From: Calliopsis andreniformis
Taxonomy: Eukaryota > Arthropoda > Insecta > Hymenoptera > Andrenidae
NCBI RefSeq assembly: GCF_051401765.1
Contig: NW_027480422.1
Span: 25,748,001 to 25,812,000 of the forward strand
Direction of reading: 5' to 3'
DNA length: 64,000 bases
Position numbers and translations under genes: made by a program. The stretch's first letter is position 1. Each line of letters begins with the position of its first letter. Below the pieces are notes generated by a model, which worked only from the letters and a program-made list of their open reading frames with translations, did not search any database and was not told the DNA's origin. Positions 24,214 to 38,554 of this stretch are shown here, one piece after another.

Positions 24214-26790
24214 GTTTGTCCACCGTATAACAGGAATAATTGCAACCAGTGTGCAAGTTATGGTCATTTCTACGTTCCGGCAACCTAGGCTTCACTCTAG
24301 GGCATTGCTCCACCAGATCGAATAGCTAGGACCTTAGAAGTCAGCGCCCGAAACATAAAATGCAATAAAAATACAACAGTTTTTCCATCGTATACCAGGA
24401 ATGATTGCAACCAGTGTGAAAGTAATGATCATTTCGACGCTTCGGGCATCCTAGACTTATCCCTGAGGCATTGATCTACCAGATCGAAGAGTTAGGGCCT
24501 TAGAAGTCAACGCCAGTAGCATAAAATACAAAATAAACAGTACAGTCTTTCCATCGTATAAAACGAATAATTGCAACCAGTGTAAATGTTATGATCATAT
24601 CTACGTTTCGGGCAACCTAGGCTTCACTCTAGGGCGTTGCTCCACCAGATCGAATAGCTAGGGCCTAGAAGTCAACGCCCGAAGCATAAAATACAATAAA
24701 AATACAACAGATTTTCCTTCTTATAAAACGAATAATTGCAACCAGTGTGAAAGTTATGGTCATTTCTACGTCCCGGGCTACCTAGGCTTCACCCTAGGGC
24801 GTCGCCCCACCAGATCCAATAGTAAGGGCCTTAGAAGTCAACTCCAGAAGCACAAAATACCATATAAATACATCAGTTTTTCCATCGTATAACGGGAGTA
24901 ATTGCAACCAGTGTGAAAGTTATGGTCATTTCTACGTTCCGGCCAGCATAGGCTTCACCTTTGGACGTTGACCCTCCAGATCGAATGGCTAGGACCTTAA
25001 AAATCAAAGTCAGAAGCAGAAAATACAATAAAAATACAACAGTTTTTCCATCGTATGACAGGAATAATTGCAACCAGGTTGAAGTGATGGTCATTTCTAC
25101 GTTCCGGGCAACCTAGGCTTCACTCTAGGGCGTTGCTCCACCAGATCGAATAGTTAGGGACTTAGAATTCGATGCCACAAGCATAAAATACAACATAAGT
25201 ACAACAGTTTTTCCATCGTATAACAGGAATAGTTGCAACCAGTGTAAAAGTAGGGGTCATTTCTACGTTCCGGGCAACCTAGGCTTCGGTCAAGGGCGTT
25301 GCTCCACCAGATCGAATAGCATGGGACTTAGAAGTCAACGCCAGAAGCATAAAATATAATAAAAATACAACAGTTTTTCCATCGTATAAAATGTATAATT
25401 GCAAGCAATGTGAAGGTAATGGTCATTTCTACGTTCCGGGCAACCTAGGCTTAACTGTAGGGCGTTGCACCACCAGATCGCGTAGTTAAGGACTTAGAAT
25501 TTAACGCTAGAAGCATAAAATACAATAAGAGTGCAACAGTTTTTCCATCGTATAACAGGTATAATTGCAACCAGTGTGAAAGTACCGGTCATTTCTACGC
25601 TCCGGGCAACCTGGGCTTCACTCTAGGGCGTTGCCGCACCACATCGAAAAGCTAAGGCCTTAGAAGTCAACGCCAGAAGCATAAAATACAATATAAATAC
25701 AACAGTTTTCCCGTCGTATAAAACGAATAATTGCAACCAGTATGAAAGCTAAGGTCATTTCTACGTTGCGGGCAGCCTAGGCTTCACCCTAGGGCGTTGT
25801 TCCACCAGATTGAATAGTTAGGGCCTATGAAGTCAACGGCAGAAGCATAAAATACATTATAAATACAACAGCTTTTCCATCGTATACGATGTATATTTGC
25901 AAAGAGTCTGAAAGTAAAGGTCATTTCTACGTTCCGGGCAACCTAGTCTTAACTGTAAGGCGTTGCTCCACCAGATCGCATAGTTAGGGACTTAGAATTT
26001 AACGCCAGAAGCATAAAACACAGTAAAAATGCAACAGTTTTTCCATAGTGGAACGGGAATAATAGCAACCAGTGTGAAAGTACAGGTCATTTCTACGTTG
26101 CGGGCAACCTAGGCTTCACTCTAGGGCGTTGCTCCACCAGATCGAATAGCTAGGGCCTAGAAGTCAACGCCCGAAGCATAAAATACAATAAAAATACAAC
26201 AGATTTTCCTTCGTATAAAACGAATAATTGCAACCAGTGTGAAAGTTATGGCCAGTTCTACGTCCCGGGCTACCTAGGCTTCACTCTAGGGCGTCGCCCC
26301 ACCAGATCCAATAGTAAGGGCCATAGAAGTCAACTCCAGAAGCACAAAGTACCATATAAATACATCAGTTTTTCCGTCGTTTAACAGGAATAATTGCAAC
26401 CAGTGTCAAGGATACGGTCATTTCTACGTTCCGGACAACCTAGGCTTCACTCTAGGGCGTTGGCCCACCAGATCTATTAGTTAGGGCCTAAGAAGTCAAC
26501 GCCAGAAGCATAAAATACAAAATAAACGCTACTGTCTTTCCATCGTATAAAACGAATAATTGCAACCACTCTGAATGTTATGGTCATATCTACGTTTCGG
26601 GCAACCTAGGCTTCACTCTAGGGCGTTGCTCCACCAGATCGAATAGCTAGGGCCTTAGAAGTCAACGCCCGAAACATAAAATACAATAAAAATACATCAG
26701 TTTTTCCATCGTATAGCAGGAATATTTGCATCAAGCGTGAATGTAATGGTCATTTCTACCTTCCGGTCTATCTAGTCTTCACTGTAGGGC
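24214..26790. repeat. Partial older copy of the 20-monomer unit (first half)
   Basis: About 24870-26186 matches 29348-30664 (offset 4478), and about 25090-26775 matches 32053-33738 (offset 6963). Monomer order is the same in all three. Markers are TTCGATGCCACAAGC (about 25168), TTTAACGCTAG (about 25500), TGAAGTCAACGGCAG (about 25830) and CCATAGTGGAACGGG (about 26043). It differs from the later copies by more single bases than they differ from each other, which suggests it is older. The first ~650 bp are divergent monomers related to 22.7-23.3 kb. Confidence 0.82.
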
Positions 26791-29347
26791 CTTGCTCCAC
26801 CAGATCGAATAGCTAGGGACTTAGAATTCAACGCCAGAAGCATATATTACAATAAAAATGCAACAGTTTTTCCACCGTATAACAGGAGTAACTGCAACCA
26901 GTGTGAAAGTGATGGTCATTTCTACGTTCCGGGCAACCTAGGCCTCACCCTAGGGCGTTGTTCCACCAGATCGAATAGCTAGGGACTTAGAATACAACTC
27001 CAGAAGCATAAAATACAATAAAAATGCAACAGTTTTTCCATCGTATAAAAGGAATAATTGCAACCAGTGTGAAAGTAATGGTCATTTCTACGTTCCGGGC
27101 ACCCTAGGTTTCACTCTTGGGCGTTGCTCCACCACACCGAATAGCTACGGCCTTAGAAGTCAATTCCAGAAGCATAAAATACAATATAAATACAACAGCT
27201 TTTCCATCGTATAAAATGAATGATTGCAAACAGTGTGAACGTTATGGTCATTTCTACGTTCCGGGCAACCTAGGCTTCACTCTAGAGCGTTGCTCCACCA
27301 GATCGAATAGTTAGGGCCTTAGATGTCGACTCCCGAAGCATAAAATACAAAATAAATAGAACAGTTTTTCCATTGTATAAAACGAATAACTGCAACCAGT
27401 GTGAAAGTTATGGTCATTTCTACGTTCCGGGCAACCTCGGTTTCGCTGTAGGGAGTTTCTCCTCCAGATCGAATAGCTAGGGACCTAGAGGCGAACGCCA
27501 GAAGCATAAAATACAATAAAAATACAACAGTTTTTCCATCGTATAAAGGGAATAATTGCAACCAGTGTGAAAGTAATGGTCATTTCTAGGTTTCCGGCCA
27601 ACCTAGGCTTCACTCTTGGGCGTTGCTCCACCACAGCGAATAGCTATGGGCTTAGAAGTCAACTATAGAAGCATAAAATACAATATAAATACAACAGCTT
27701 TTCCATCGTAGAAAATGAATGATTGCAAACAGTGTGAATGTTATGGTCATTTCTACGTTCCGGGCAACCTAGGCTTAACTCCAGGGCGTTGCCCCACCAG
27801 ATCGAATAGTTAGGGACTTTGAATACAACGCCAGAGGTATAAAATACAGTAAAAATGCAACAGTTTTTCCATCGTATACCAGGAAAGCTGCAACCAGTGT
27901 GAAAGTACTGGTCATTTCTATGTTCCGGGTAACCTAGGCTTCACTCTAGGGCATTGCTCAACCAGATCGAAAAGCTAGGGACTTAGAATTCAACACCAGA
28001 AGAATAAAATACAACATAAGTACCACAGTTTTTCCATCGTATAAAATGTATCATTGCAAGCAGTGTGAAGGTAATGGTCATTTCTACGTTTCGGGCAACC
28101 TAGGCTTCACTCCAGAGCGTCGCTTCACCAGATCGAATAGTTAGGGCCTTAGATGTCAACGCCCGAAGCATAAAATACAAAATAAATAGAACAGTTTTTC
28201 CATTGTATAAAACGAATAATTGCAGCGAGTGTTATAGTTATGGTCATTTCCACGCTCCGTGCAACCTAGGCTTAACTGTAGGGCGTTGCTGCACCGGATC
28301 GCAGAGTTAGGGACTTAGAAATTAACGCCAGAAGCATAAAATACAATAAAAATGCAACAGTTTTTCCATAGTATAACAGGAATAATTGCAACCAGTGTGA
28401 AAGTACAGGCCATTTCTACGATCCGGGCAACCTAGGCTTCGCTATAGGGCCTTGCTCCACCAGATCGAATAGCTAGGGACTTAGGAGTCGACGCCAGAGG
28501 CATAAAATAAAATAAAAATGCAACAGTTTTTCCATCGCATAAGAGGAATAACTGCAACCAGTGTGCAAGTACTGATCATTTCTATGTTCCCGGTAACCTA
28601 GGCTTCACTCTAGGGCGTTGCTCCACCAGATCGAATAGCTAGGGACTTAGAATTCAACACCAGAAGAATAAAATACAACATAAGTACAACAGTTTTTCCA
28701 TCGTATAAAATGTATAATTGCAAGCAGTGTGAACGTTATGGTCAGTTCTACGTTCCGGGCAACCTAGGCTTCACTCTAGAGCGTTGCTCCACCAGATCGA
28801 ATAGTTAGGGCCTTAGATGTCGACTCCCGAAGCATAAAATACAAAATAAATAGAACAGTTTTTCCATTGTATAAAACGAATAACTGCAACCAGTGTGAAA
28901 GTTATGGTCATTTCTACGTTCCGGGCAACCTAGGCTTCACTCTAGGGCGTTGGTCCACCAGATCCAATAGTTAGGGCCTAAGAAGTCAACGCCAGGAGCA
29001 CCAAATACAAAATAAATGCAACAGTTTTTCCATCGTATAAAACGAATAATTGCAACCGGTATGAAAGCTATGGTCATTTCTACGTTCCGGACACCTGGGC
29101 TTCACTCTAGGGCGTTCGCCACCAGATCTATTAGTTAGGGCCTAAGAAGTCAACGCCAGAAGCATAAAATACAAAATAAACGCTACAGCCTTTGCATCGT
29201 ATAAAACGAATAATTGCAACCACTCTGAATGTTATGGTCATATCTACGTTTCGGGCAACCTAGGCTTCACTCTAGGGCGTTGCTCCACCAGATCGAATAG
29301 CTAGGGCCTTAGAAGTCAACGCCCGAAACATAAAATACAACAAAAAT
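26791..29347. repeat. Satellite, right domain, divergent monomers with short-range repeats
   Basis: No long collinear partner was found. Short-range structure includes TCACTCTTGG at 27111 and 27610 (three monomers), TCTATGTTCC near 27919 and 28583 (four monomers, 664 bp), and about 27230-27435 matching 28724-28929 (nine monomers, 1494 bp; GATGTCGACTCCCGAAGC). This is the least homogenised stretch of the right domain. It lies between an older partial 20-monomer unit and the near-identical copies downstream. Confidence 0.75.
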
Positions 29348-32094
29348 ACATCAGTTTTTCCATCGTATAACGGGAGTAATTGCAACCAGTGTGAAAGTTA
29401 TGGCCATTTCTACGTTCCGGCCAGCATAGGCTTCACCTTTGGACGTTGACCCTCCAGATCGAATGGCTAGGACCTTAAAAATCAAAGTCAGAAGCAGAAA
29501 ATACAATAAAAATACAACAGTTTTTCCATCGTATAACAGGAATAATTGCAACCAGGTTGAAGTGATGGTCATTTCTACGTTCCGGGCAACCTAGGCTTCA
29601 CTCTAGGGCGTTGCTCCACCAGATCGAATAGTTAGGGACTTAGAATTCGATGCCACAAGCATAAAATACAACATAAGTACAACAGTTTTTCCATCGTATA
29701 ACAGGAATAGTTGCAACCAGTGTAAAAGTAGGGGTCATTTCTACGTTCCGGGCAACCTAGGCTTCGGTCAAGGGCGTTGCTCCACCAGATCGAATAGCAT
29801 GGGACTTAGAAGTCAGCGCCAGAAGCATAAAATATAATAAAAATACAACAGTTTTTCCATCGTATAAAATGTATAATTGCAAGCAATGTGAAGGTAATGG
29901 TCATTTCTACGTTCCGGGCAACCTAGGCTTAACTGTAGGGCGTTGCACCATCAGATCGCATAGTTAAGGACTTAGAATTTAACGCTAGAAGCATAAAATA
30001 CAATAAGAGTGCAACAGTTTTTCCATCGTATAACAGGTATAATTGCAACCAGTGTGAAAGTACCGGTCATTTCTACGCTCCGGGCAACCTGGGCTTCACT
30101 CTAGGGCGTTGCCGCACCACATCGAAAAGGTAAGGCCTTAGAAGTCAACGCCAGAAGCATAAAATACAATATAACTACAACAGTTTTCCCGTCGTATAAA
30201 ACGAATAATTGCAACCAGTATGATAGCTATGGTCATTCCTACGTTGCGGGCAGCCTAGGCTTCACCCTAGGGCGTTGTTCCACCAGATCGAATAGTTAGG
30301 GCCTATGAAGTCAACGGCAGAAGCATAAAATACATTATAAATGCAACAGCTTTTCCATCGTATACGATGTATATTTGCAAAGAGTCTGAAAGTAAAGGTC
30401 ATTTCTACGTTCCGGGCAACCTAGTCTTAACTGTAAGGCGTTGCTCCACCAGATCGCATAGTTAGGGACTTAGAATTTAACGCCAGAAGCATAAAATACA
30501 GTAAAAATGCAACAGTTTTTCCATAGTGGAACGGGAATAATAGCAACCAGTGTGAAAGTACAGGTCATTTCTACGTTGCGGGCAACCTAGGCTTCACTCT
30601 AGGGCGTTGCTCCACCAGATCGAATAGCTAGGGCCTAGAAGTCAACGCCCGAAGCATAAAATACAACATAAGTACAACAGTTTTTAGATTGTATAATAGG
30701 AATAATTGCAACCAGTGTGAAAGTACAGGTCATTTCTACGTTCCGGGCAACCTTGGCTTCGCTCAACGGCGTTGCTCCACCAGATCGAATAGCAAGGGAC
30801 TTACAAGTCAATGCCCGAAGCATAAAATACAAAATAAATAGAACAGTTTTTCTATTGTATAAAACGAATAATTGCAACCAGTGTGAAAGTTATGGTTATT
30901 TCTACGTTCCGGGCATCCTAGGCTTCCCTCTAGGGCGTTGCTCTACCAGATCGAATAGCTAGGGACTTAGAAGTCAACGCCAGAAGCATAAAATACCATA
31001 TAAATACATCAGTTTTTCCGTCGTTAAAAGGAATAAATGCAACCAGTGTGAAGGATATGGTCATTTCTACGTTCCGGACAACATAGGCTTCACTCTAGGG
31101 CGTCGGTCCACCAGATACACTAGTTAGGGCCTAAGGAGACAACGTCAGAAGCATAGAATACAATATAAATACAACAGCTTTTCCATCGTATAGAACGAAT
31201 AACTGCATCCAGTGTGAAAGTGATGGTCATTTCTACGTGCAGGGCAACCTAGGCTTCACCCTAGGGCGTTGCTCCACCAGATCGAATAGCTAGGGCCTTA
31301 GAAGTCAACGCCAGAAGCATAAAATACCATATAAATACATCAGTTTTTCCGTCGTTAAAAGGAATAAATGCAACACGAGTGAAGGTAATGGTCTTTTCTA
31401 CGTTCCGGGCAACCTAGGCTTCACTGTAGGGCGTTGCTCCACCACATCGAATAGTTAGGGCCTTAGAAGTCAACGCAAGAAGCATAAAGTACAGTAAATA
31501 TCCAACAGTTTGTCCACCGTATAACAGGAATAATTGCAACCAGTGTGCAAGTTATGGTCATTTCTACGTTCCGGAAACCTAGGCTTCACTCTAGGGCATT
31601 GCTCCACCAGATCGAATAGCTAGGACCTTAGAAGTCAGCGCCCGAAACATAAAATGCAATAAAAATACAACAGTTTTTCCATCGTATACCAGGAATGATT
31701 GCAACCAGAGTGAAGGTGATTGTGATTTCTACGTTCCGGGCAACCTAGGCTTCACTCTAGGGCAAGGCTCCAACAGATCGAATAGCTAGGGCCTTAGAAG
31801 TCAACACCAGAAGCATAAAATAAAATAAAAATACAACAGTTATTCCATCGTATAACAGGAATAATTACAACCAGTGTGATAGTAACGGGCATGTCTACGT
31901 TCCGTGCAACCTAGGCTTCATTCTAGGGCATTGTTCCACCAGATCGAACAGTTAGGGCCTAAGAAGTCAACGCCAGAAGCATAAAATACAATATAAATAC
32001 AATAGTTTTTCCATCGGCTAAAACGAATAATTGCGCGAGTGTGAATGGTATGGTCATTTCTACGTTCCGGGCAACCTAGGCTTCACTCTAGGGC
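29348..32094. repeat. 20-monomer unit, shortened copy (15 monomers)
   Basis: About 29610-30640 matches 32095-33125 (offset 2485) and 30650-32094 matches 33964-35409 (offset 3314). The offset change of 829 bp shows that five monomers present in the next copy are missing here, with the junction near 30640-30664 in the linker. The first ~260 bp match 24870 onward. Markers include CGATGCCACAAGC, CCATAGTGGAACGGG, GTCGTTAAAAGG (twice) and GCGCGAGTGTGAATGG. Confidence 0.87.
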
Positions 32095-35000
32095 GTTGCT
32101 CCACCAGATCGAATAGTTAGGGACTTAGAATTCGATGCCACAAGCATAAAATACAACATAAGTACAACAGTTTTTCCATCGTATAACAGGAATAGTTGCA
32201 ACCAGTGTAAAAGTAGGGGTCATTTCTACGTTCCGGGCAACCTAGGCTTCGGTCAAGGGCGTTGCTCCACCAGATCGAATAGCATGGGACTTAGAAGTCA
32301 GCGCCAGAAGCATAAAATATAATAAAAATACAACAGTTTTTCCATCGTATAAAATGTATAATTGCAAGCAATGTGAAGGTAATGGTCATTTCTACGTTCC
32401 GGGCAACCTAGGCTTAACTGTAGGGCGTTGCACCATCAGATCGCATAGTTAAGGACTTAGAATTTAACGCTAGAAGCATAAAATACAATAAGAGTGCAAC
32501 AGTTTTTCCATCGTATAACAGGTATAATTGCAACCAGTGTGAAAGTACCGGTCATTTCTACGCTCCGGGCAACCTGGGCTTCACTCTAGGGCGTTGCCGC
32601 ACCACATCGAAAAGGTAAGGCCTTAGAAGTCAACGCCAGAAGCATAAAATACAATATAACTACAACAGTTTTCCCGTCGTATAAAACGAATAATTGCAAC
32701 CAGTATGATAGCTATGGTCATTCCTACGTTGCGGGCAGCCTAGGCTTCACCCTAGGGCGTTGTTCCACCAGATCGAATAGTTAGGGCCTATGAAGTCAAC
32801 GGCAGAAGCATAAAATACATTATAAATGCAACAGCTTTTCCATCGTATACGATGTATATTTGCAAAGAGTCTGAAAGTAAAGGTCATTTCTACGTTCCGG
32901 GCAACCTAGTCTTAACTGTAAGGCGTTGCTCCACCAGATCGCATAGTTAGGGACTTAGAATTTAACGCCAGAAGCATAAAATACAGTAAAAATGCAACAG
33001 TTTTTCCATAGTGGAACGGGAATAATAGCAACCAGTGTGAAAGTACAGGTCATTTCTACGTTGCGGGCAACCTAGGCTTCACTCTAGGGCGTTGCTCCAC
33101 CAGATCGAATAGCTAGGGCCTAGAAGTCAACGCCCGAAGCATAAAATACAATAAAAATACAACAGATTTTCTTTCGTATAAAACGAATAATTGCAACCAG
33201 TGTGAAAGTTATGGCCATTTCTACGTCCCGGGCTACCTAGGCTTCACTCTAGGGCGTCGCCCCACCAGATCCAATAGTAAGGGCCATAGAAGTCAACTCC
33301 AGAAGCACAAAGTACCATATAAATACATCAGTTTTTCCGTCGTTTAACAGGAATAATTGCAACCAGTGTCAAGGATACGGTCATTTCTACGTTCCGGACA
33401 ACCTAGGCTTCACTCTAGGGCGTTGGCCCACCAGATCTATTAGTTAGGGCCTAAGAAGTCAACGCCAGAAGCATAAAATACAAAATAAACGCTACAGTCT
33501 TTCCATCGTATAAAACGAATAATTGCAACCACTCTGAATGTTATGGTCATATCTACGTTTCGGGCAACCTAGGCTTCACTCTAGGGCGTTGCTCCACCAG
33601 ATCGAATAGCTAGGGCCTTAGAAGTCAACGCCCGAAACATAAAATACAATAAAAATACATCAGTTTTTCCATCGTATAGCAGGAATATTTGCATCAAGCG
33701 TGAATGTAATGGTCATTTCTACCTTCCGGGCTATCTAGTCTTCACTGTAGGGCGGTGCTCCACCAGATCAAATAGTTAGGGCCTAAGAAGTCAACGCCAG
33801 AAGCATAAAATACAATTTAATACAACAGCTTTTCCATCGTATATAATGTATATTTGCAAACTGTGTGAAAGTAACGGTCATTTCTACGTTCCGGGCAACC
33901 TAGGCTTCACTCTAGGGCGTTGCTCCACCAGATCGAATAGTTAGGGACCTAGAATTCGACGCCAGAAGCATAAAATACAACATAAGTACAACAGTTTTTA
34001 GATTGTATAATAGGAATAATTGCAACCAGTGTGAAAGTACAGGTCATTTCTACGTTCCGGGCAACCTTGGCTTCGCTCAACGGCGTTGCTCCACCAGATC
34101 GAATAGCAAGGGACTTACAAGTCAATGCCCGAAGCATAAAATACAAAATAAATAGAACAGTTTTTCTATTGTATAAAACGAATAATTGCAACCAGTGTGA
34201 AAGTTATGGTTATTTCTACGTTCCGGGCATCCTAGGCTTCCCTCTAGGGCGTTGCTCTACCAGATCGAATAGCTAGGGACTTAGAAGTCAACGCCAGAAG
34301 CATAAAATACCATATAAATACATCAGTTTTTCCGTCGTTAAAAGGAATAAATGCAACCAGTGTGAAGGATATGGTCATTTCTACGTTCCGGACAACATAG
34401 GCTTCACTCTAGGGCGTCGGTCCACCAGATACACTAGTTAGGGCCTAAGGAGACAACGTCAGAAGCATAGAATACAATATAAATACAACAGCTTTTCCAT
34501 CGTATAGAACGAATAACTGCATCCAGTGTGAAAGTGATGGTCATTTCTACGTGCAGGGCAACCTAGGCTTCACCCTAGGGCGTTGCTCCACCAGATCGAA
34601 TAGCTAGGGCCTTAGAAGTCAACGCCAGAAGCATAAAATACCATATAAATACATCAGTTTTTCCGTCGTTAAAAGGAATAAATGCAACACGAGTGAAGGT
34701 AATGGTCTTTTCTACGTTCCGGGCAACCTAGGCTTCACTGTAGGGCGTTGCTCCACCACATCGAATAGTTAGGGCCTTAGAAGTCAACGCAAGAAGCATA
34801 AAGTACAGTAAATATCCAACAGTTTGTCCACCGTATAACAGGAATAATTGCAACCAGTGTGCAAGTTATGGTCATTTCTACGTTCCGGAAACCTAGGCTT
34901 CACTCTAGGGCATTGCTCCACCAGATCGAATAGCTAGGACCTTAGAAGTCAGCGCCCGAAACATAAAATGCAATAAAAATACAACAGTTTTTCCATCGTA

Positions 35001-36073
35001 TACCAGGAATGATTGCAACCAGAGTGAAGGTGATTGTGATTTCTACGTTCCGGGCAACCTAGGCTTCACTCTAGGGCAAGGCTCCAACAGATCGAATAGC
35101 TAGGGCCTTAGAAGTCAACACCAGAAGCATAAAATAAAATAAAAATACAACAGTTATTCCATCGTATAACAGGAATAATTACAACCAGTGTGATAGTAAC
35201 GGGCATGTCTACGTTCCGTGCAACCTAGGCTTCATTCTAGGGCATTGTTCCACCAGATCGAACAGTTAGGGCCTAAGAAGTCAACGCCAGAAGCATAAAA
35301 TACAATATAAATACAATAGTTTTTCCATCGGCTAAAACGAATAATTGCGCGAGTGTGAATGGTATGGTCATTTCTACGTTCCGGGCAACCTAGGCTTCAC
35401 TCTAGGGCGTTGCTCCTCCACATCGAATAGCTAGGGCCTTAGAAGTCAGCGCCCGAAACATAAAATACAATATAAATACAACAGCTTTTCCATCGTATAG
35501 AACGAATAACTGCATCCAGTGTGAAAGTTATGGTCATTTCTACGTGCAGGGCAACCTAGGCTTCACTCTAGGGCGTTGCTCCACCACATCGAATAGTTAG
35601 GGCCTAAGGAGTGAATGCGAGAAGCATAAAATATAATATAAATACAACAGTTTTTCCACTGTATAATATGAATAATTGCAAACAGTGTGGAAGTAATGGT
35701 CATTTCTACGTTCCGGGCAACCTAGGCTTCAGTCTAGGGCGTTGGTCCACCAGATACAATAGTTAGGGCCTAAGAAGTCAACGCCAGGAGCACCAAATAC
35801 AAAATAAATACAACAGTTTTTCCATCGTATAAAACGAATAATTGCAACCAGTGTGCAAGTAATGGTCATTTCTACGATTCGGGCAACCTAGGCATCACTC
35901 CAGGGCGTTGCTCCACCAGATTGAATAGTTAGTGCCTTAGAAGTCAGCGCCCGAAGCATAAAATACAATAAAGATGCAACAGTTTTTCCATCGTATAACA
36001 GGAATAATTGCAAACAGTGTGAATGATATGGTCATTTCTACGTTGCGGGCATCCTAGGCTTCACTCTAGGGCG
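32095..36073. repeat. 20-monomer (~3314-bp) unit, complete copy, with block B copy 1 (32761-36073)
   Basis: The complete unit runs from about 32095 to about 35409 in tandem with the shortened copy on its left. It is 3314 bp, not 3320, because several monomers carry one-base deletions: CCGGAAACC core near 34887, AATTTAATAC linker near 33823, GTCGTTAAAAGG linkers, and GCGCGAG near 35347. From 32761 to about 36073 it is collinear, without indels, with 47518-50830 (offset 14757) and 54980-58292. Differences seen are isolated bases, such as AGTACAGG here versus AGTATAGG near 48793. Confidence 0.88.
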
Positions 36074-38554
36074 TTGCTCCACCAGATCGAATAGTTAGGG
36101 CCTAAGAAGTCAACGCCAGAAGCATAAAATACAATATAAATACAACTGTTTTTCCCTTGTATAACAGGAATAATTGCAACCACTGTGATAGCTATGGTCA
36201 TTTCTACGTTCCGGGCAACCAAGGCTTCACTACAGGGCGGTACTCCACCAGATCAAATAGTTAGGGCCTAAGAAGTCAGCGCCAGAAGCATAAAATGCAA
36301 TATAAATACAACAGCTTTTCCATCGTATATAATTTATATTTGCAAACAGTGTGAAAGTAATGGTCATTTCTACGTTACGGGCAACCTAGGCTTCACTCAA
36401 GGGCGTTTCTCCACCACATCGAATATCTACGGCCTTAGAAGTCAACGCCTGAAGCATAAAATGCAATATAAATACAACAGTTTTTCCACTGTATCATATG
36501 AATAATTGCAACCAGTGTGAAAGTGATGGTCAATTCTACGTTCCGGGAAACCTACGCTTCACTCTAGGGCGTTGTTCTTCCAGATCGAATAGCTAGGGCC
36601 TAGGAAGTCTACACCAGAGGGATAAAATATAATATAAATACAACAGTTTTTCCATCGTATAACAGGATTAATTGCAACCAGAGTGAAGGTGATGGTCATT
36701 TCTAAGTTCCGGGCAACCTAGGCTTCACTCTAGAGCGTTGCACCACCAGATCGAATAGCTAGGACCTTAGAAGTCAACGCCAGAAGTACAAAATAAAATA
36801 AAAATACAACAGTTTTTTCATCGTATAACAGGAATAATTGCAACAAGCCAGAAGGTAATGGTCATTTCTACGTTCCGGGCAATCTAGGCTTCTCTCTAGG
36901 GCGTTGCTCCTCCAGATCGAATAGTTAGGGCCTAAGAAGTCAACGCCAGAAGCATAAAATACAATACAAATACAACAGCTTTTCCATCGTATAACAGGAA
37001 TAATTGCAACCAGTGTGAAAGGTATGGTCATTTCTACGTTCCGGGCAACCTAGGCTTCACTCTAGAACGTTGCTACACCACATCGAATAGCTGCGGCCTT
37101 AGAAGTCAACGCCAGAAGCATAAAATACAATATAAATACAACAGTTTTTCAATCGTATAACAGGAATGATTTCAAACAGTGTGAAAGATATTGTCATTTC
37201 TACGTTGCGGGCATCCTAGGCTTCACTCTAGGGCATTGCTCCACCACATCGAATAGCTGCGGCCTTAGAAGTCAACGCCATAACTATAAAAAACAATATA
37301 AATACAACAGTTTTTCCATTGTATAAGATGAATAATTGCAAACAGTGTGGAGGTAATGGTCATTTCTACTTTCCGGGCAACCTAGGTTTCACTCTAGGGC
37401 GTTTCTCCACCACATCGAATAGCTACGGCCTTAGAAGTCAACGTCTGAAGCATAAAATATAATATAAATACAACAGTTTTTCCATCGTATAACAGGAATA
37501 ATTGCAACCAGTGTGAAAGACATGGTCATTTCTACGTTCCGGGCAACCTAGGCTTCACTCTATGGCGTTGCTCCAACAAATCGAATAGCTAGGACCTTAG
37601 AAGTCAACGCCAGAAGCACAAAATAAAATAAAAATACAACATATATTCCATCGTATAACAGGAATAATTACAACCAGTGTGAAAGTAATGGGCATTTCTA
37701 CTTTCCGGGCAACCTAGGCTTCACTCTAGGGCGTTTCTCCACCACATCGAATATCTACGGCCCTAGAAGTCAACGTCTGAAGCATAAAATATAATATAAA
37801 TACAACAGCTTTTCGATCGTATAAAATGAATAATTGCAACCAGTGTGAAAGGGATGGTCATTTCTACGTTCCTGGGCAACCTAGGCTTCACTCTAGGGCT
37901 TTGCTCCACCAGGTCGAATAGTTAGGGCATTAGAAAACAACTCCAGACGCATAAAATACAATAAAAATACAACAGTTCTTTCATCGTATAACAGGAATAA
38001 TTGCAACAAGCCAGAAGGTAATGGTCATTTCTACGTTCCGGGCAATCTAGGCTTCTCTCTAGGGTGTCGCTCCTCCAGATCGAATAGTTAGGGCCTAAGA
38101 AGTCAACGCCAGAAGCATAAAATGCAATACAAATACAACAGCTTTTCCATCGTATAACAGGAATAATTGCAAACAGTATGGAGGTAATGGTCATTTCTAC
38201 TTTCCGGGCAACCTAGGTTTCACTCTAGGGCGTTTCTCCACTACATCGAATAGCTACGGCCTTAGAAGTCAACGTCTGAAGCATAAAATATAATATAAAT
38301 ACAACAGTTTTTCCATCGTATAAGAGGAATAGTTGCAACCAGTGTGAAACACATGGTCATTTCTACGTTCCGGGCAACCTAGGCTTCACTCTATGGCGTT
38401 GCTCCAACAAATCGAATAGCTACGGCCTTGGAGTCAATGCCAGAGGCATAAAATACAAAATAAATACAACAGTTTTTCCATCGTATAACAAGAATAATTG
38501 CAACCAGTGTGAAAGTGATGGTCATTTCTACATTCCTGGCAACCTTGGCTTCAC
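36074..38554. repeat. Satellite, right domain, CAAGCCAGAAGG subfamily
   Basis: About 36845-37519 recurs at 60724-61397, about 37690-38640 recurs at 41669-42620 (offset 3979), and about 36165-36410 recurs near 42634-42880 (offset 6469). Markers are the GCAACAAGCCAGAAGG monomer (about 36838 and 37999), ACTTTCCGGGCAACC cores with GTTTCTCCACCAC, and linkers with AATATAATATAAATAC. The region supplies modules that are reused at 41-43 kb and 60-62 kb. Confidence 0.8.

Noticed and set aside
37922..38194. Open reading frames of 60-90 codons on both strands, many repeated nearly identically (for example 2225-2407, 14286-14543, 37922-38194, 48706-48948)
   Set aside because: They are reading frames through one or two satellite monomers. 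They recur because the DNA repeats, lie on both strands of the same DNA, shift frame in each monomer (166 is not a multiple of 3), begin at arbitrary ATGs and have no recognisable domain or regulatory context.
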